Both the position numbers and the translations under genes were made by a program. Below, piece after piece: positions 56,646 to 64,000 of a stretch of 64,000 nt of DNA; position 1 is the first letter of the stretch, and each line of letters begins with the position of its first letter. Source of the DNA: Psychrobacter sp. UBA3480. Its GTDB lineage: Bacteria > Pseudomonadota > Gammaproteobacteria > Pseudomonadales > Moraxellaceae. The stretch covers positions 517,628 to 581,627 of the forward strand of contig NZ_DFQV01000020.1 of assembly GCF_002377945.1 (NCBI RefSeq). The letters are read 5' to 3'. The notes beneath the pieces are model-generated. The model was not told the origin of the DNA and made no database searches. It saw nothing but the letters and a program-made list of their open reading frames with translations.

Positions 56646-58241
56646 ATGAGCGTAGATCCAAAGAAATTAAATAAAGAAGTTGCTAAGCGTCGCACCTTTG
56701 CCATTATCTCGCATCCCGATGCTGGTAAGACCACCATGACCGAAAAACTCCTGTTATGGGGTCAAGCGATTCAGGTAGTGGGCGAAGTAAAAGGCCGTAA
56801 GACGGATCGTCATGCAACCTCAGATTGGATGAGCATGGAGCAAGAGCGTGGTATCTCGATCACGACGTCTGTCATGCAGTTTCCGTATAAAGACCATATG
56901 GTCAACCTACTAGATACCCCAGGTCACGCCGACTTTAGTGAAGATACCTACCGCACTTTGACCGCAGTGGATAGTGCGCTGATGATGGTCGATGGTGCAA
57001 AAGGTGTAGAGGAACGAACCATCAAGCTGATGGAAGTATGTCGTATGCGCGATACGCCTATCATCTCATTCGTCAACAAGCTAGATCGTCAGATTCGTGA
57101 GCCGCTTGAGTTACTTAGCGAAATCGAAGCAGTATTGAAAATCAAATGTATCCCAGTGACTTGGCCTATCGGTATGGGTCAAGACTTCATCGGTGTCTAT
57201 CATTTGACTGAAAATAAAACTTACTTTTATGAAAAAGGCAACGGCGGTAAGATGACGGTCTCTGAGACCCGAGAAGGCTATGACTATCCTGATATTCGCG
57301 AGCGTCTCGGGCAGTTGATGTTTGATGCTTTTGAAGAGTCACTTGAGCTGGTACAGATGGCACTAGAAGAGTTCAGCGTTGACGCGTTTTTAGCGGGTGA
57401 GATGACGCCAGTATTGTTTGGCACGGCATTGGGTAACTTTGGGGTAAACATGGTACTTGATACCTTGGTCAAATATGCACCGCCGCCAAAAGCCCATCCA
57501 ACGACTGAGCGTGAAGTATCAGCCACCGAGACAGATTTTACGGGCTTCGTCTTTAAGATTCAGGCCAATATGGACCCGCGTCACCGTGACCGTATTGCGT
57601 TCTTGCGAGTGTGCTCTGGTAAGTACGAAAAGGGCATGAAAATGAAGCACGTGCGTCTGGGGAAAGACGTACGTATTGCTGATGCTCTGACCTTTTTAGC
57701 AGGTGACCGTGAGGCGCTAGAAGAAGCTTATCCGGGTGATATCATTGGCTTGCACAACCATGGCACCATCTCTATCGGTGACAGCTTCACTGAAGGCGAA
57801 GAGTTAAGCTTTACAGGTATTCCGCATTTCGCCCCTGAACTGTTCCGCCGTGTGGTACTAAAAGATCCGCTTAAATCAAAAGCGTTGCAAAAAGGCCTGC
57901 AGCAGTTGAGCGAAGAGGGTGCAACGCAGGTGTTTATGCCGCAGATTAATAATGACTTGGTTTTGGGCGCGGTTGGTGTCCTACAGTTTGAAGTGGTCGC
58001 GCATCGTCTAAAAGAAGAGTATAAGGTTCAATGTACCTTTGAGCCAGTATCGATAGCTACGGTACGCTGGATTCATTGCGATGATGAAGTAGCATTGGCG
58101 AAGTTCAAGAAAAAAGCCCATGACCAATTATCATTAGATGGTGGTGGTTATCTGACTTACCTTGCGCCATCAAGGGTTAATCTACAGCTGATGCAAGACC
58201 GCTATCCAGAAGTGACTTTTAGTAGCACTCGCGAACATTAA
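56646..58241 (+). CDS. prfC: Peptide chain release factor 3
   Basis: Class II release factor GTPase that recycles RF1/RF2 after termination. G1 is [19 protein letters not shown], switch/G2-like region [27 protein letters not shown]3 [14 protein letters not shown]4 NKLD. The downstream beta-barrel ([20 protein letters not shown]) and C-terminal domain follow, with a total of 531 residues, matching E. coli (529). The frame opens at TTG 56631, but ATG 56646 starts the canonical short N-terminus. A hairpin terminator lies ~35 bp after the stop. Confidence 0.97.
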   Translation: MSVDPKKLNKEVAKRRTFAIISHPDAGKTTMTEKLLLWGQAIQVVGEVKGRKTDRHATSDWMSMEQERGISITTSVMQFPYKDHMVNLLDTPGHADFSEDTYRTLTAVDSALMMVDGAKGVEERTIKLMEVCRMRDTPIISFVNKLDRQIREPLELLSEIEAVLKIKCIPVTWPIGMGQDFIGVYHLTENKTYFYEKGNGGKMTVSETREGYDYPDIRERLGQLMFDAFEESLELVQMALEEFSVDAFLAGEMTPVLFGTALGNFGVNMVLDTLVKYAPPPKAHPTTEREVSATETDFTGFVFKIQANMDPRHRDRIAFLRVCSGKYEKGMKMKHVRLGKDVRIADALTFLAGDREALEEAYPGDIIGLHNHGTISIGDSFTEGEELSFTGIPHFAPELFRRVVLKDPLKSKALQKGLQQLSEEGATQVFMPQINNDLVLGAVGVLQFEVVAHRLKEEYKVQCTFEPVSIATVRWIHCDDEVALAKFKKKAHDQLSLDGGGYLTYLAPSRVNLQLMQDRYPEVTFSSTREH

Positions 58242-58274
58242 ATTTATTTATACGCTTATATCGTTTATTGATTA

Positions 58275-58299
58275 AGACACGCCAGCCGTGTCTTTTTTA
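58275..58299 (+). terminator. Terminator of prfC
   Basis: AAGACACG-CCAG-CCGTGTCTTTTTT: short GC-rich stem and T6. Confidence 0.85.
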
Positions 58300-58443
58300 T
58301 TGCCTGTGTTTACGACTTAAGTAGTAAGAGTCAGATGTCCGTTTGCTTACATCACCTCAAAAACGTGAACAGTCTTCCTACAATACATTGTAATTGTTAC
58401 GGTAGAATATTGAATGGCATTTTATATTTGTAAAAGAGGACAT

Positions 58444-59295
58444 ATGCACACTACGACTCAAACTGATGATAAATCTATATCGGCTGATCTATTTTTGATA
58501 AAGGTAAGCCAGAGACGTTCAATTGCTATGTTGACTGCTAGCCTATTGTTAAGTGCCGTTAGTATGTCGGTCAATGCAGGAAGTTTTATTAGCAGCACGG
58601 AGTATCTACCGTATCAGCTACCCAGTAATATACAAGAGATATGTGGCAAGCGTGATAACTGTCCAGAGATTGAAATTAAATATCTCAAAAGCAGTCAAAA
58701 CTGGATAGATGAGATTGCAAATGCCCGTATCGATAACTTAGTCGTCAATAGTCAGATGACAGAGTCAGCACCTATTAAGAGTAAAAGCAGTGAAAAAGAA
58801 GTTACAGCTGCTCTTGATAGCTTTGTGAGCTCGCAATTCCAAGATATGCCTGATGATGTGTCGTGGGGTTATAATCTGATGGTAGCGCCCAATTACTTAG
58901 GTCATGTCGATGATTTTGAACTGTTTGAGATAAGCTCTTACATCTATACTGGCGGTGCACACGGCATGCCTTATAGCGAGTACCTAGTATTTGACCCAAG
59001 TACCAAGAAGCAAGTCAAGCTTGACGACATGCTTATCTCAGGTAAAAAAACTCGTTTTGAGGCGCTTGCCTATGATGCTTATAAAACGTGGGTTAAAACG
59101 GTTGCCGAAGACGTAGGTAGCTATGAGAAAAACTGGCCATTTACGTTGAGCGATAATGTGACCTTGACTGATACAGGCATTAGCATTCGTTACCAGCATT
59201 ATTCTATCGGCCCATATGCTTACGGTATGCCTGCCCTTAATATACCGTATAGCAAGCTCGACAAAGTTATAAAACCTCGCTTTATACCAAAGTAA
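58444..59295 (+). CDS. Exported DUF3298/RsiV-like domain protein
   Basis: A 283-residue protein. After a polar N-terminus a hydrophobic segment (AMLTASLLLSAVSMSVNA) forms a signal peptide. The mature part ends in a DUF3298-type domain: FELFEISSYIYTGGAHGMPYSEYLVFD, KQVKLDDMLISG, then SIRYQHYSIGPYAYGMPALNIPYSKL, which is the same fold as the sensor part of the anti-sigma factor RsiV. RsiV binds lysozyme; here no sigma factor is adjacent and there is no cytoplasmic anti-sigma domain, so only the fold is claimed. The start at 58444 has AGAGGA only three bases upstream; ATG 58414 would add ten residues. Confidence 0.8.
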   Translation: MHTTTQTDDKSISADLFLIKVSQRRSIAMLTASLLLSAVSMSVNAGSFISSTEYLPYQLPSNIQEICGKRDNCPEIEIKYLKSSQNWIDEIANARIDNLVVNSQMTESAPIKSKSSEKEVTAALDSFVSSQFQDMPDDVSWGYNLMVAPNYLGHVDDFELFEISSYIYTGGAHGMPYSEYLVFDPSTKKQVKLDDMLISGKKTRFEALAYDAYKTWVKTVAEDVGSYEKNWPFTLSDNVTLTDTGISIRYQHYSIGPYAYGMPALNIPYSKLDKVIKPRFIPK

Positions 59296-59452
59296 ATACT
59301 ATACAGTGTTTGAGGAAAGTACTTAATCAACCGCGCTAGGCAAATATTATTAAAGAAATAGCGACAATACTTATCATAAATTGGCAGTAATATTTTAGAG
59401 TTATTATTTTTAGCATCATTGGATATTCAATAGAAAAATAAGGAGTTATAAC

Positions 59453-60769
59453 ATGACAAACGAGACAGAAAGTATGAATAAGGCAGTAAGTACAACTTGG
59501 CAGCTGAATGCATTGACGGAAGCATTAGGCGACCTGACACTGACGGTTAGTGATAGCTTATCTATAGGTCGTGGTAGTGATAACGACGTAGTGTTAGGTA
59601 GCAAGCAGGTTTCTCGAAATCACGCGGTGCTCAGTGTGTTAGATGGTCAGTTGTATGTGAAGGACTTAGATTCTTCTAATGGCACGTTTATCAATGAGCA
59701 ACGTATCGAAGGTAATGAATCTAGTCATCTACAGGCAAACGATACGCTTGGCTTTGCAAGTTTTAGCTTTCAAGTACAGGCATCTACTGCACCTGGGACG
59801 ACGTCAGAGAGTGAAACGCTAGCGCCAGTGACCACAGAAGAACCAGTAGCCGATACACATGAGAATGCTGACACGGCTACTGTGCTAGAAGCTCCTGCTA
59901 GTGAGCCTGTGACTGAAGAGCAAATAGTTGAAGAAAGCGTTCTTGAAGAAAGTGCGAGCAAAGAAACTCTGATTGAAGAAGAGCCGATCATAGAGCAAAC
60001 AGGCAACGAGCCAGTGATCAAAGGAACTGGCATCGAAGAAATGTTACCTGCTACAGATGATACTGTACCTGTAGAACCTTTATCTGTAGATGCCGGCTCA
60101 GATCTGACCGAAGAATCAATTACTTCTGCGCATGAAACTGTTGAACCAGTTATTGAAGAGCCAGTTGTTGAAGAGTCGGCTTTTGAAGAACCAGCTATTG
60201 AAGAGCTAGCTACTGAACAAGCCGTTGCTACAGAGCCAGTTGTCAAAGAAACAGGGATTGATGAAGTACTGTCTGACGCGGATGCGGCATCGCCTACGCC
60301 AGTAGAAGAAACGCCAGTTGCCACAGAATGGGTAGATGACACATCTGTACCAACAGCAACTGAAACAGAGGCTGTGACGTCTACAGAGCCATTACAGACA
60401 GCATCTACTGATAGTACGCCAATGGTAGAAAAGCAGCCAGCAGTGCATGAAGAATCAGTAATGCGTGAAGAGCCAGCAGTCCAAGACGAACACGACAAAA
60501 CCACAAAAACAGAGTTACAAGAAGAAGCTGACCCTGAAGTTTTAAAAGCCAAACAAGCAGCTAGTGCACAATTTTCAGGCACGGCTAATTTAGGGCAGCC
60601 GCGCGATCTTGGTACCGAAGGTAATAATGCGATGGATCAAGAAATCAGCAACCCTGCTCATGCAGGTCATGTAGAGAAAAAAGCGAGCGGTGGCTGGTTC
60701 ATATGGGTATTTGTGACCATTCTAATTATCGGTTTGGCCTTATGGTTGTTTAATATGGGCGGTGCATAA
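59453..60769 (+). CDS. FHA-domain protein with acidic repeat region and C-terminal membrane anchor
   Basis: A 438-residue protein. Residues ~18-105 are a forkhead-associated domain (LSIGRGSDNDVVLGSKQVSRNHAVL, YVKDLDSSNGTFINEQRI): the Gly-Arg, Ser-Arg-Asn-His and Asn-Gly residues that bind phosphothreonine peptides are present. Residues ~110-370 are a low-complexity Glu/Val/Pro/Thr-rich region with many EEPVVEES-like repeats. Residues ~412-435 form a hydrophobic helix (GWFIWVFVTILIIGLALWLF) near the C-terminus, making it tail-anchored with the FHA in the cytoplasm. No Ser/Thr kinase or phosphatase lies nearby. AAGGAG is seven bases before the ATG. Confidence 0.88.
   Translation: MTNETESMNKAVSTTWQLNALTEALGDLTLTVSDSLSIGRGSDNDVVLGSKQVSRNHAVLSVLDGQLYVKDLDSSNGTFINEQRIEGNESSHLQANDTLGFASFSFQVQASTAPGTTSESETLAPVTTEEPVADTHENADTATVLEAPASEPVTEEQIVEESVLEESASKETLIEEEPIIEQTGNEPVIKGTGIEEMLPATDDTVPVEPLSVDAGSDLTEESITSAHETVEPVIEEPVVEESAFEEPAIEELATEQAVATEPVVKETGIDEVLSDADAASPTPVEETPVATEWVDDTSVPTATETEAVTSTEPLQTASTDSTPMVEKQPAVHEESVMREEPAVQDEHDKTTKTELQEEADPEVLKAKQAASAQFSGTANLGQPRDLGTEGNNAMDQEISNPAHAGHVEKKASGGWFIWVFVTILIIGLALWLFNMGGA
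60120..60260 (+). repeat. Degenerate Glu-Pro-Val codon repeats in the FHA gene
   Basis: Short imperfect in-frame units of the GAA-GAG-CCA-GTT type recur many times, encoding E-E-P-V/A-V/I-E-E-S/L motifs. They generate long open shadow frames on the opposite strand. Confidence 0.7.
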
Positions 60770-60850
60770 TTCAACTCTACACTAGGTCTTCGTCGTAATT
60801 TTTGATAGAGAGCCTTGTTGTGCTTACCGTTTTTTAAACAAATGACTCAT

Positions 60851-60890
60851 TATAGCGTCGATATTTTAGCGAATATTGGCGCTATATTTT
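60851..60890 (+). terminator. Hairpin between the FHA gene and trpE
   Basis: TATAGCG...CGCTATA bracket an imperfect inner stem (ATATT/AATAT), followed by TATTTTATAG. It may be a weak terminator for the FHA gene or an element in front of trpE. There is no sign of a Trp-rich leader peptide. Confidence 0.4.
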
Positions 60891-60944
60891 ATAGTGCAGC
60901 TTATAGTTTTACTATTGCCTATAAGATGCTAAGAGAGCGTTATT

Positions 60945-62441
60945 ATGATGACTTTTGAAGAATACCAAGCTTTTAGAGATAGAGGCTTTAGTCACGCACC
61001 ACTAGTAAAAAAACGTCTGATGGATGCGCAGACTCCCGTATCTGTATTCTCCAAAGTACGTGATCTAAACGGCTCTGCCTATCTGTTTGAGTCTGTGGTA
61101 GGCGGTGAGCGCTGGGCGCGATACTCCATGATTGGATTGGGTAGCGATCTGATTTTACAGTACGCTGATGGCAATATGACGACCAAACGAAACGATCATA
61201 TTGATACAGAGTCAGTAGAGAATCCCTTTGATTACCTACGTGAGCTGATGGCGCAATATCATATGCCAACCGCTGAAGATGTGCCGACGATGCCGAGCTT
61301 TAGTGGCGGTTTAGTCGGTTACTTTGGCTACGATATGGTACGTGTTATTGAGCCAAGTGTCGGCTTATCTGATGCGGCCAACCCAATGTCGATGCCAGAT
61401 ATGTGGCTGATGCTTTCGATGAGCATTATTGTATTTGATAATTTAGAGAATACGCTATCAATCATCGTCTATGCTGATTGCCAGTCTGAGGATGGCTACA
61501 GTTCAGCTATCCGTGAGCTAGAACAAATCGAAGAAAAGCTAGCAGAGCCATCCAATTTGCGCGCACCTGTAATGCCTACGCCTAAATTTATATCGCAAAC
61601 AGGTGCCGAAAAATACTGTAGCGATGTCAATAAAATAAAGGATTACATTGCCGCAGGTGACGTCATGCAGGTAGTGCCAGCGCAGCGATTGACAGCGGAC
61701 TATACAGGCGACTCTCTAGCCGTCTATCGTGCGCTTCGCTACCTTAATCCGTCGCCTTATCTGTTCTTGGTGCATGGCTATACACTCGATGATCACAAAC
61801 GCTTTGATATTATCGGTGCTTCTCCTGAAATCCTATCCCGTATCGAAAATGGCAAGGTGACGGTAAGGCCGCTAGCAGGGACACGGCAACGTGGCCGAGA
61901 CGAGGCTGAAGACCTAGCGCTTGAGCAAGAGCTGCTAAATGATGAAAAGGAGACAGCCGAGCATCTGATGCTTATTGATTTAGGTCGCAATGATATTGGC
62001 CGCGTTTGCGAGTATGGCAGTGTCAAAGTCACAGAAAAGATGTTTATAGAGCGCTACTCACAAGTAATGCATATCGCATCTAACGTTGAGGGTACGATAC
62101 GAGCTGACAAGGATGCACTAGATGTGTTTTGTGCCACTTTCCCAGCTGGGACGCTATCGGGTGCACCCAAAATCCGGGCCATGCAAATTATCGATGAGAT
62201 AGAACCGGTACGCCGAACGGTGTTTGGTGGTTCAGTAGGTTATTTAGGTTGGAATGGTAATATGGACACGGCCATTGCTATCCGTACTGCGGTGATGCGC
62301 CGTGGTGAAATACATATTCAAGCCGGAGCAGGGGTTGTTGCTGATTCTGTTCCAGAAAAAGAATGGGATGAAACCAATAAAAAAGCATTGGCCTTAATAA
62401 AAGCGGTAGAAATGGCCTGTAATGGCTTGCGCATTCGCTAA
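60945..62441 (+). CDS. trpE: Anthranilate synthase component I
   Basis: Converts chorismate to anthranilate with TrpG. A 498-residue chorismate-binding protein: an N-terminal feedback-site region (VRDLNGSAYLFESVVGGERWARYS) and catalytic blocks YCSDVNKIKDYIAAGDVMQVVPAQR, GASPEILSRIENGKVTVRPLAGTRQRG, LIDLGRNDIGRV, TFPAGTLSGAPKIRAMQIIDE and HIQAGAGVVADSVPEKEWDET. The LLES-type residue set that gives Trp inhibition could not be checked precisely. trpG, D and C are not adjacent. Two ATG codons are adjacent (60945, 60948). Confidence 0.96.
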   Translation: MMTFEEYQAFRDRGFSHAPLVKKRLMDAQTPVSVFSKVRDLNGSAYLFESVVGGERWARYSMIGLGSDLILQYADGNMTTKRNDHIDTESVENPFDYLRELMAQYHMPTAEDVPTMPSFSGGLVGYFGYDMVRVIEPSVGLSDAANPMSMPDMWLMLSMSIIVFDNLENTLSIIVYADCQSEDGYSSAIRELEQIEEKLAEPSNLRAPVMPTPKFISQTGAEKYCSDVNKIKDYIAAGDVMQVVPAQRLTADYTGDSLAVYRALRYLNPSPYLFLVHGYTLDDHKRFDIIGASPEILSRIENGKVTVRPLAGTRQRGRDEAEDLALEQELLNDEKETAEHLMLIDLGRNDIGRVCEYGSVKVTEKMFIERYSQVMHIASNVEGTIRADKDALDVFCATFPAGTLSGAPKIRAMQIIDEIEPVRRTVFGGSVGYLGWNGNMDTAIAIRTAVMRRGEIHIQAGAGVVADSVPEKEWDETNKKALALIKAVEMACNGLRIR

Positions 62442-62583
62442 TTAAATGGCCAGTGATATGGCAAAAACAAAGGCTGCAAGTAAAAAGCCAATTTATTGCC
62501 ATATTTTTATTTATAAAAAAACCAGCTTAATCAGTGACTTAAATACTTATATCAAATTAATTTAAAAAAAGATGAAAAAGTAC

Positions 62584-62611
62584 TTGCGCATCTCAAAAAA
62601 TTTGATAGAAT
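62584..62611 (+). promoter_or_regulatory. Promoter of the tRNA cluster
   Basis: A -35-like TTGCGC at 62584-62589 and a -10 TAGAAT at 62606-62611 are separated by 16 bp, placing the start site just before tRNA-Thr at 62634. Confidence 0.6.
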
Positions 62612-62633
62612 AGCCACCACTTTAAGAGAACAA

Positions 62634-62709
<76 letters not shown>

Positions 62710-62776
62710 TCTCTCTTAAAGTAGCTTTTTATGAATTTGTCTTAAATGTAAGTCATTTTTGTTCAAAGCAACCTAA

Positions 62777-62860
62777 GGTGGGGTTGGGGAGCGGTCAAAC
62801 CCAACAGACTGTAAATCTGTCGCGAAAGCTTCGAAGGTTCGAATCCTTCCCCCACCACCA
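62777..62860 (+). tRNA. tyrU: tRNA-Tyr (anticodon GTA)
   Basis: Class II tRNA of 84 nt. Acceptor GGTGGGG pairs with CCCCACC; anticodon stem ACAGA/TCTGT with loop CTGTAAA gives GTA; a long variable arm (CGCGAAAGCTTCG) follows, then the T arm GGTTCGAATCC and encoded CCA. Confidence 0.97.
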
Positions 62861-62944
62861 TATTTTCTAAAGTTTGTCATAGCGCCAAGCATACTCTCTA
62901 TATCTCATAACTCTCGATTAGAGTTATCCTGAATAAGAGTAAAT

Positions 62945-63018
62945 GCGGGTGTGGTATAATGGTAACACCTTAGCCTTCCAAGCTAATGACGCGGGTTCGA
63001 TTCCCGCCACCCGCTCCA
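62945..63018 (+). tRNA. glyT: tRNA-Gly (anticodon TCC)
   Basis: 74 nt: acceptor GCGGGTG, D arm TGGTATAATGGTA, anticodon stem TTAGC/GCTAA with loop CTTCCAA giving TCC, T arm GGGTTCGATTCCC, CCA encoded. Confidence 0.97.
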
Positions 63019-63121
63019 TATATACACCATTGCAAAGCATAACAATAAATCATCACGAGAGTCAGTAATTATTGCTGCATCGTGATATTTTTTTTAGTGC
63101 AGTTCAAAGGTTTCAATATAC

Positions 63122-63196
<75 letters not shown>

Positions 63197-63405
63197 TTTA
63201 TTGTTTATACCTTTTATGCTTGTTTTGCTATTTATATAACTTTGCGTCGATATCGAAATTATAGAATATTGAAATATATAACAGTAGTGCGGTAGACAAT
63301 GATTCAAAGGTGACACTGAGGTGTTGCCTTTTAGTGCTGTCAGTATATTAATAAATATTGGTTTTGATGGTCTTATATAGAGAAGACTAAAACTAATAGG
63401 TCAGT

Positions 63406-63723
63406 ATGCAGACATTCATACATTATTTTTTGCACTTTGGTTTTCCTCTTTTTATCGCGATTGCGTTTTTTAGAAAAGAGTGGAAAAAAGCATATCTGAT
63501 TTTGCTTGCGACCATGCTGGTTGATATAGACCATCTGGTAGCAAACCCAATATTTCAGGCAAATAGATGTAGCATTAATTTTCATCCATTACATACTTAT
63601 TATGCGATGCTAGTGTATTTTGTTTTACTCTTTCTTCGTAAGCCTTTTAATATCATTGGAATTGGATTGCTGTTCCATATGTTAACGGATTTTACGGATT
63701 GTTTGATGATGTCGGTCAGCTAA
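63406..63723 (+). CDS. Small membrane protein, DUF6122-like
   Basis: A 105-residue protein with three or four hydrophobic segments: FLHFGFPLFIAIAFF, KAYLILLATMLVDIDHL, YYAMLVYFVLLFL and IIGIGLLFHMLTDFTDCL. Conserved His/Asp residues (LVDIDHLVANPIF, RCSINFHPLH and HMLTDFTDC) recall a metal-binding YdjM/DUF457-like membrane hydrolase fold. I recognise this pattern as DUF6122, which I remember mainly from Bacteroidetes. The gene is AT-rich. It lies 209 bp downstream of the tRNA cluster. No neighbour explains its role. Confidence 0.8.
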   Translation: MQTFIHYFLHFGFPLFIAIAFFRKEWKKAYLILLATMLVDIDHLVANPIFQANRCSINFHPLHTYYAMLVYFVLLFLRKPFNIIGIGLLFHMLTDFTDCLMMSVS

Positions 63724-63832
63724 CATCGCGACCTTGCATATCAAGATAATTATACGGTTATAAGAAAGGTTATAATCAATTGAGCTTTATATCTACTAGT
63801 GAGAGAGAAGTTGATTTCGATTGAGAGATGTA

Positions 63833-63861
63833 TGACTATTTAAGACAAGTCAGCGTATAAT
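63833..63861 (+). promoter_or_regulatory. Possible promoter near the right edge
   Basis: TATAAT at 63856-63861 is a perfect -10; a weak -35-like TGACTA lies 17 bp upstream. It would read rightwards out of the window, towards an unseen gene. The remaining ~280 bp to the end holds no other recognisable feature. Confidence 0.35.
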
Positions 63862-64000
63862 AACGGATACAAGAATTAGTTCGGAGCATTGTTTAAGCAG
63901 TGGTTCGTGCGGTTGATAGCTAGGTTTATGATGATTTAATTCTATTATGAGCCATTAAACAGCTTTTTATTGATCATTCACCAAAAAAAGAGGAAATACC

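Noticed and set aside
58444..59295. True RsiV anti-sigma factor
   Set aside because: Has a signal peptide and only the extracytoplasmic fold; no cytoplasmic anti-sigma domain and no sigma-factor gene beside it.
59770..60582. 270-codon minus-strand frame opposite the FHA gene
   Set aside because: Its Ser/Thr/Gly/Val-rich composition is the mirror of the Glu/Val/Pro repeats on the plus strand; a shadow of the repeat region.

Overview
The window looks like a chromosome segment of a gammaproteobacterium of the Moraxellaceae, most likely Psychrobacter. I infer this from the moderately AT-rich base composition, the gacS-cysM-rlmD-relA neighbourhood typical of the Pseudomonas/Moraxellaceae side of the gammaproteobacteria, the thrU-tyrU-glyT-thrT type tRNA cluster, and core enzymes carrying hydrophilic low-complexity insertions. 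Genus is an inference from recognition, not from a database comparison. I see no rRNA, insertion sequence, prophage or CRISPR array.

Layout. Positions 1-3003: the end of typA/bipA, mscL, a small secreted protein and mutM. Positions 3059-13815: stringent response and global regulation, with relA, rlmD, a 3'-5' exonuclease and cysM on the minus strand and the hybrid kinase gacS divergent on the plus strand. Positions 14039-16466: a crotonase-family enzyme and a Bcr/CflA-type exporter. Positions 16823-21274: a compact five-gene operon encoding a solute-binding lipoprotein, a CheA-like membrane kinase without a CheW domain, a CheY-like receiver and two CheX-like phosphatases. No flagellar or chemoreceptor gene is present, and this is the best candidate for an undescribed signalling system. 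Positions 21741-23774: rpsB and tsf. Positions 23946-31082: a lytic transglycosylase, an lrgA/lrgB pair, hflX, a lysophospholipid acyltransferase, an aldo/keto reductase and an FKBP-type isomerase. Positions 31266-35589: a cold-shock-domain membrane protein, lspA and ileS (lspA and ileS overlap). Positions 36040-39576: a thioredoxin-fold membrane protein, a GNAT-nitrilase fusion and a membrane-anchored BLUF photoreceptor. Positions 39675-43882: an FAD-linked D-2-hydroxyacid dehydrogenase divergent from serA, then trhO. Positions 44048-45388: an AT-rich AbiH-type phage-defence gene. Positions 45559-50017: a Sel1-repeat protein, metX-metW and hemH. Positions 50132-62441: an Asp/Asn-rich protein, a membrane protein, polA, ohr, a lipoprotein, prfC, a DUF3298 protein, a tail-anchored FHA protein and trpE. 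Positions 62634-63196: four tRNAs (Thr, Tyr, Gly, Thr). A small DUF6122-like membrane protein follows.

How the genes work together. Most of the window is housekeeping: translation (typA, rpsB, tsf, ileS, prfC, trhO, rlmD, tRNAs), amino-acid synthesis (cysM, serA, metXW, trpE), DNA repair (mutM, polA) and stress or regulation (relA, gacS, mscL, ohr, hflX). Accessory signals are concentrated in the 16.8-21.3 kb operon, the BLUF gene, the AbiH gene, the FHA protein and the last small gene. Many convergent gene pairs share one bidirectional hairpin terminator. Several starts were moved inward from the longest open frame because of a Shine-Dalgarno sequence or an essential N-terminal residue; those choices are stated in each entry.
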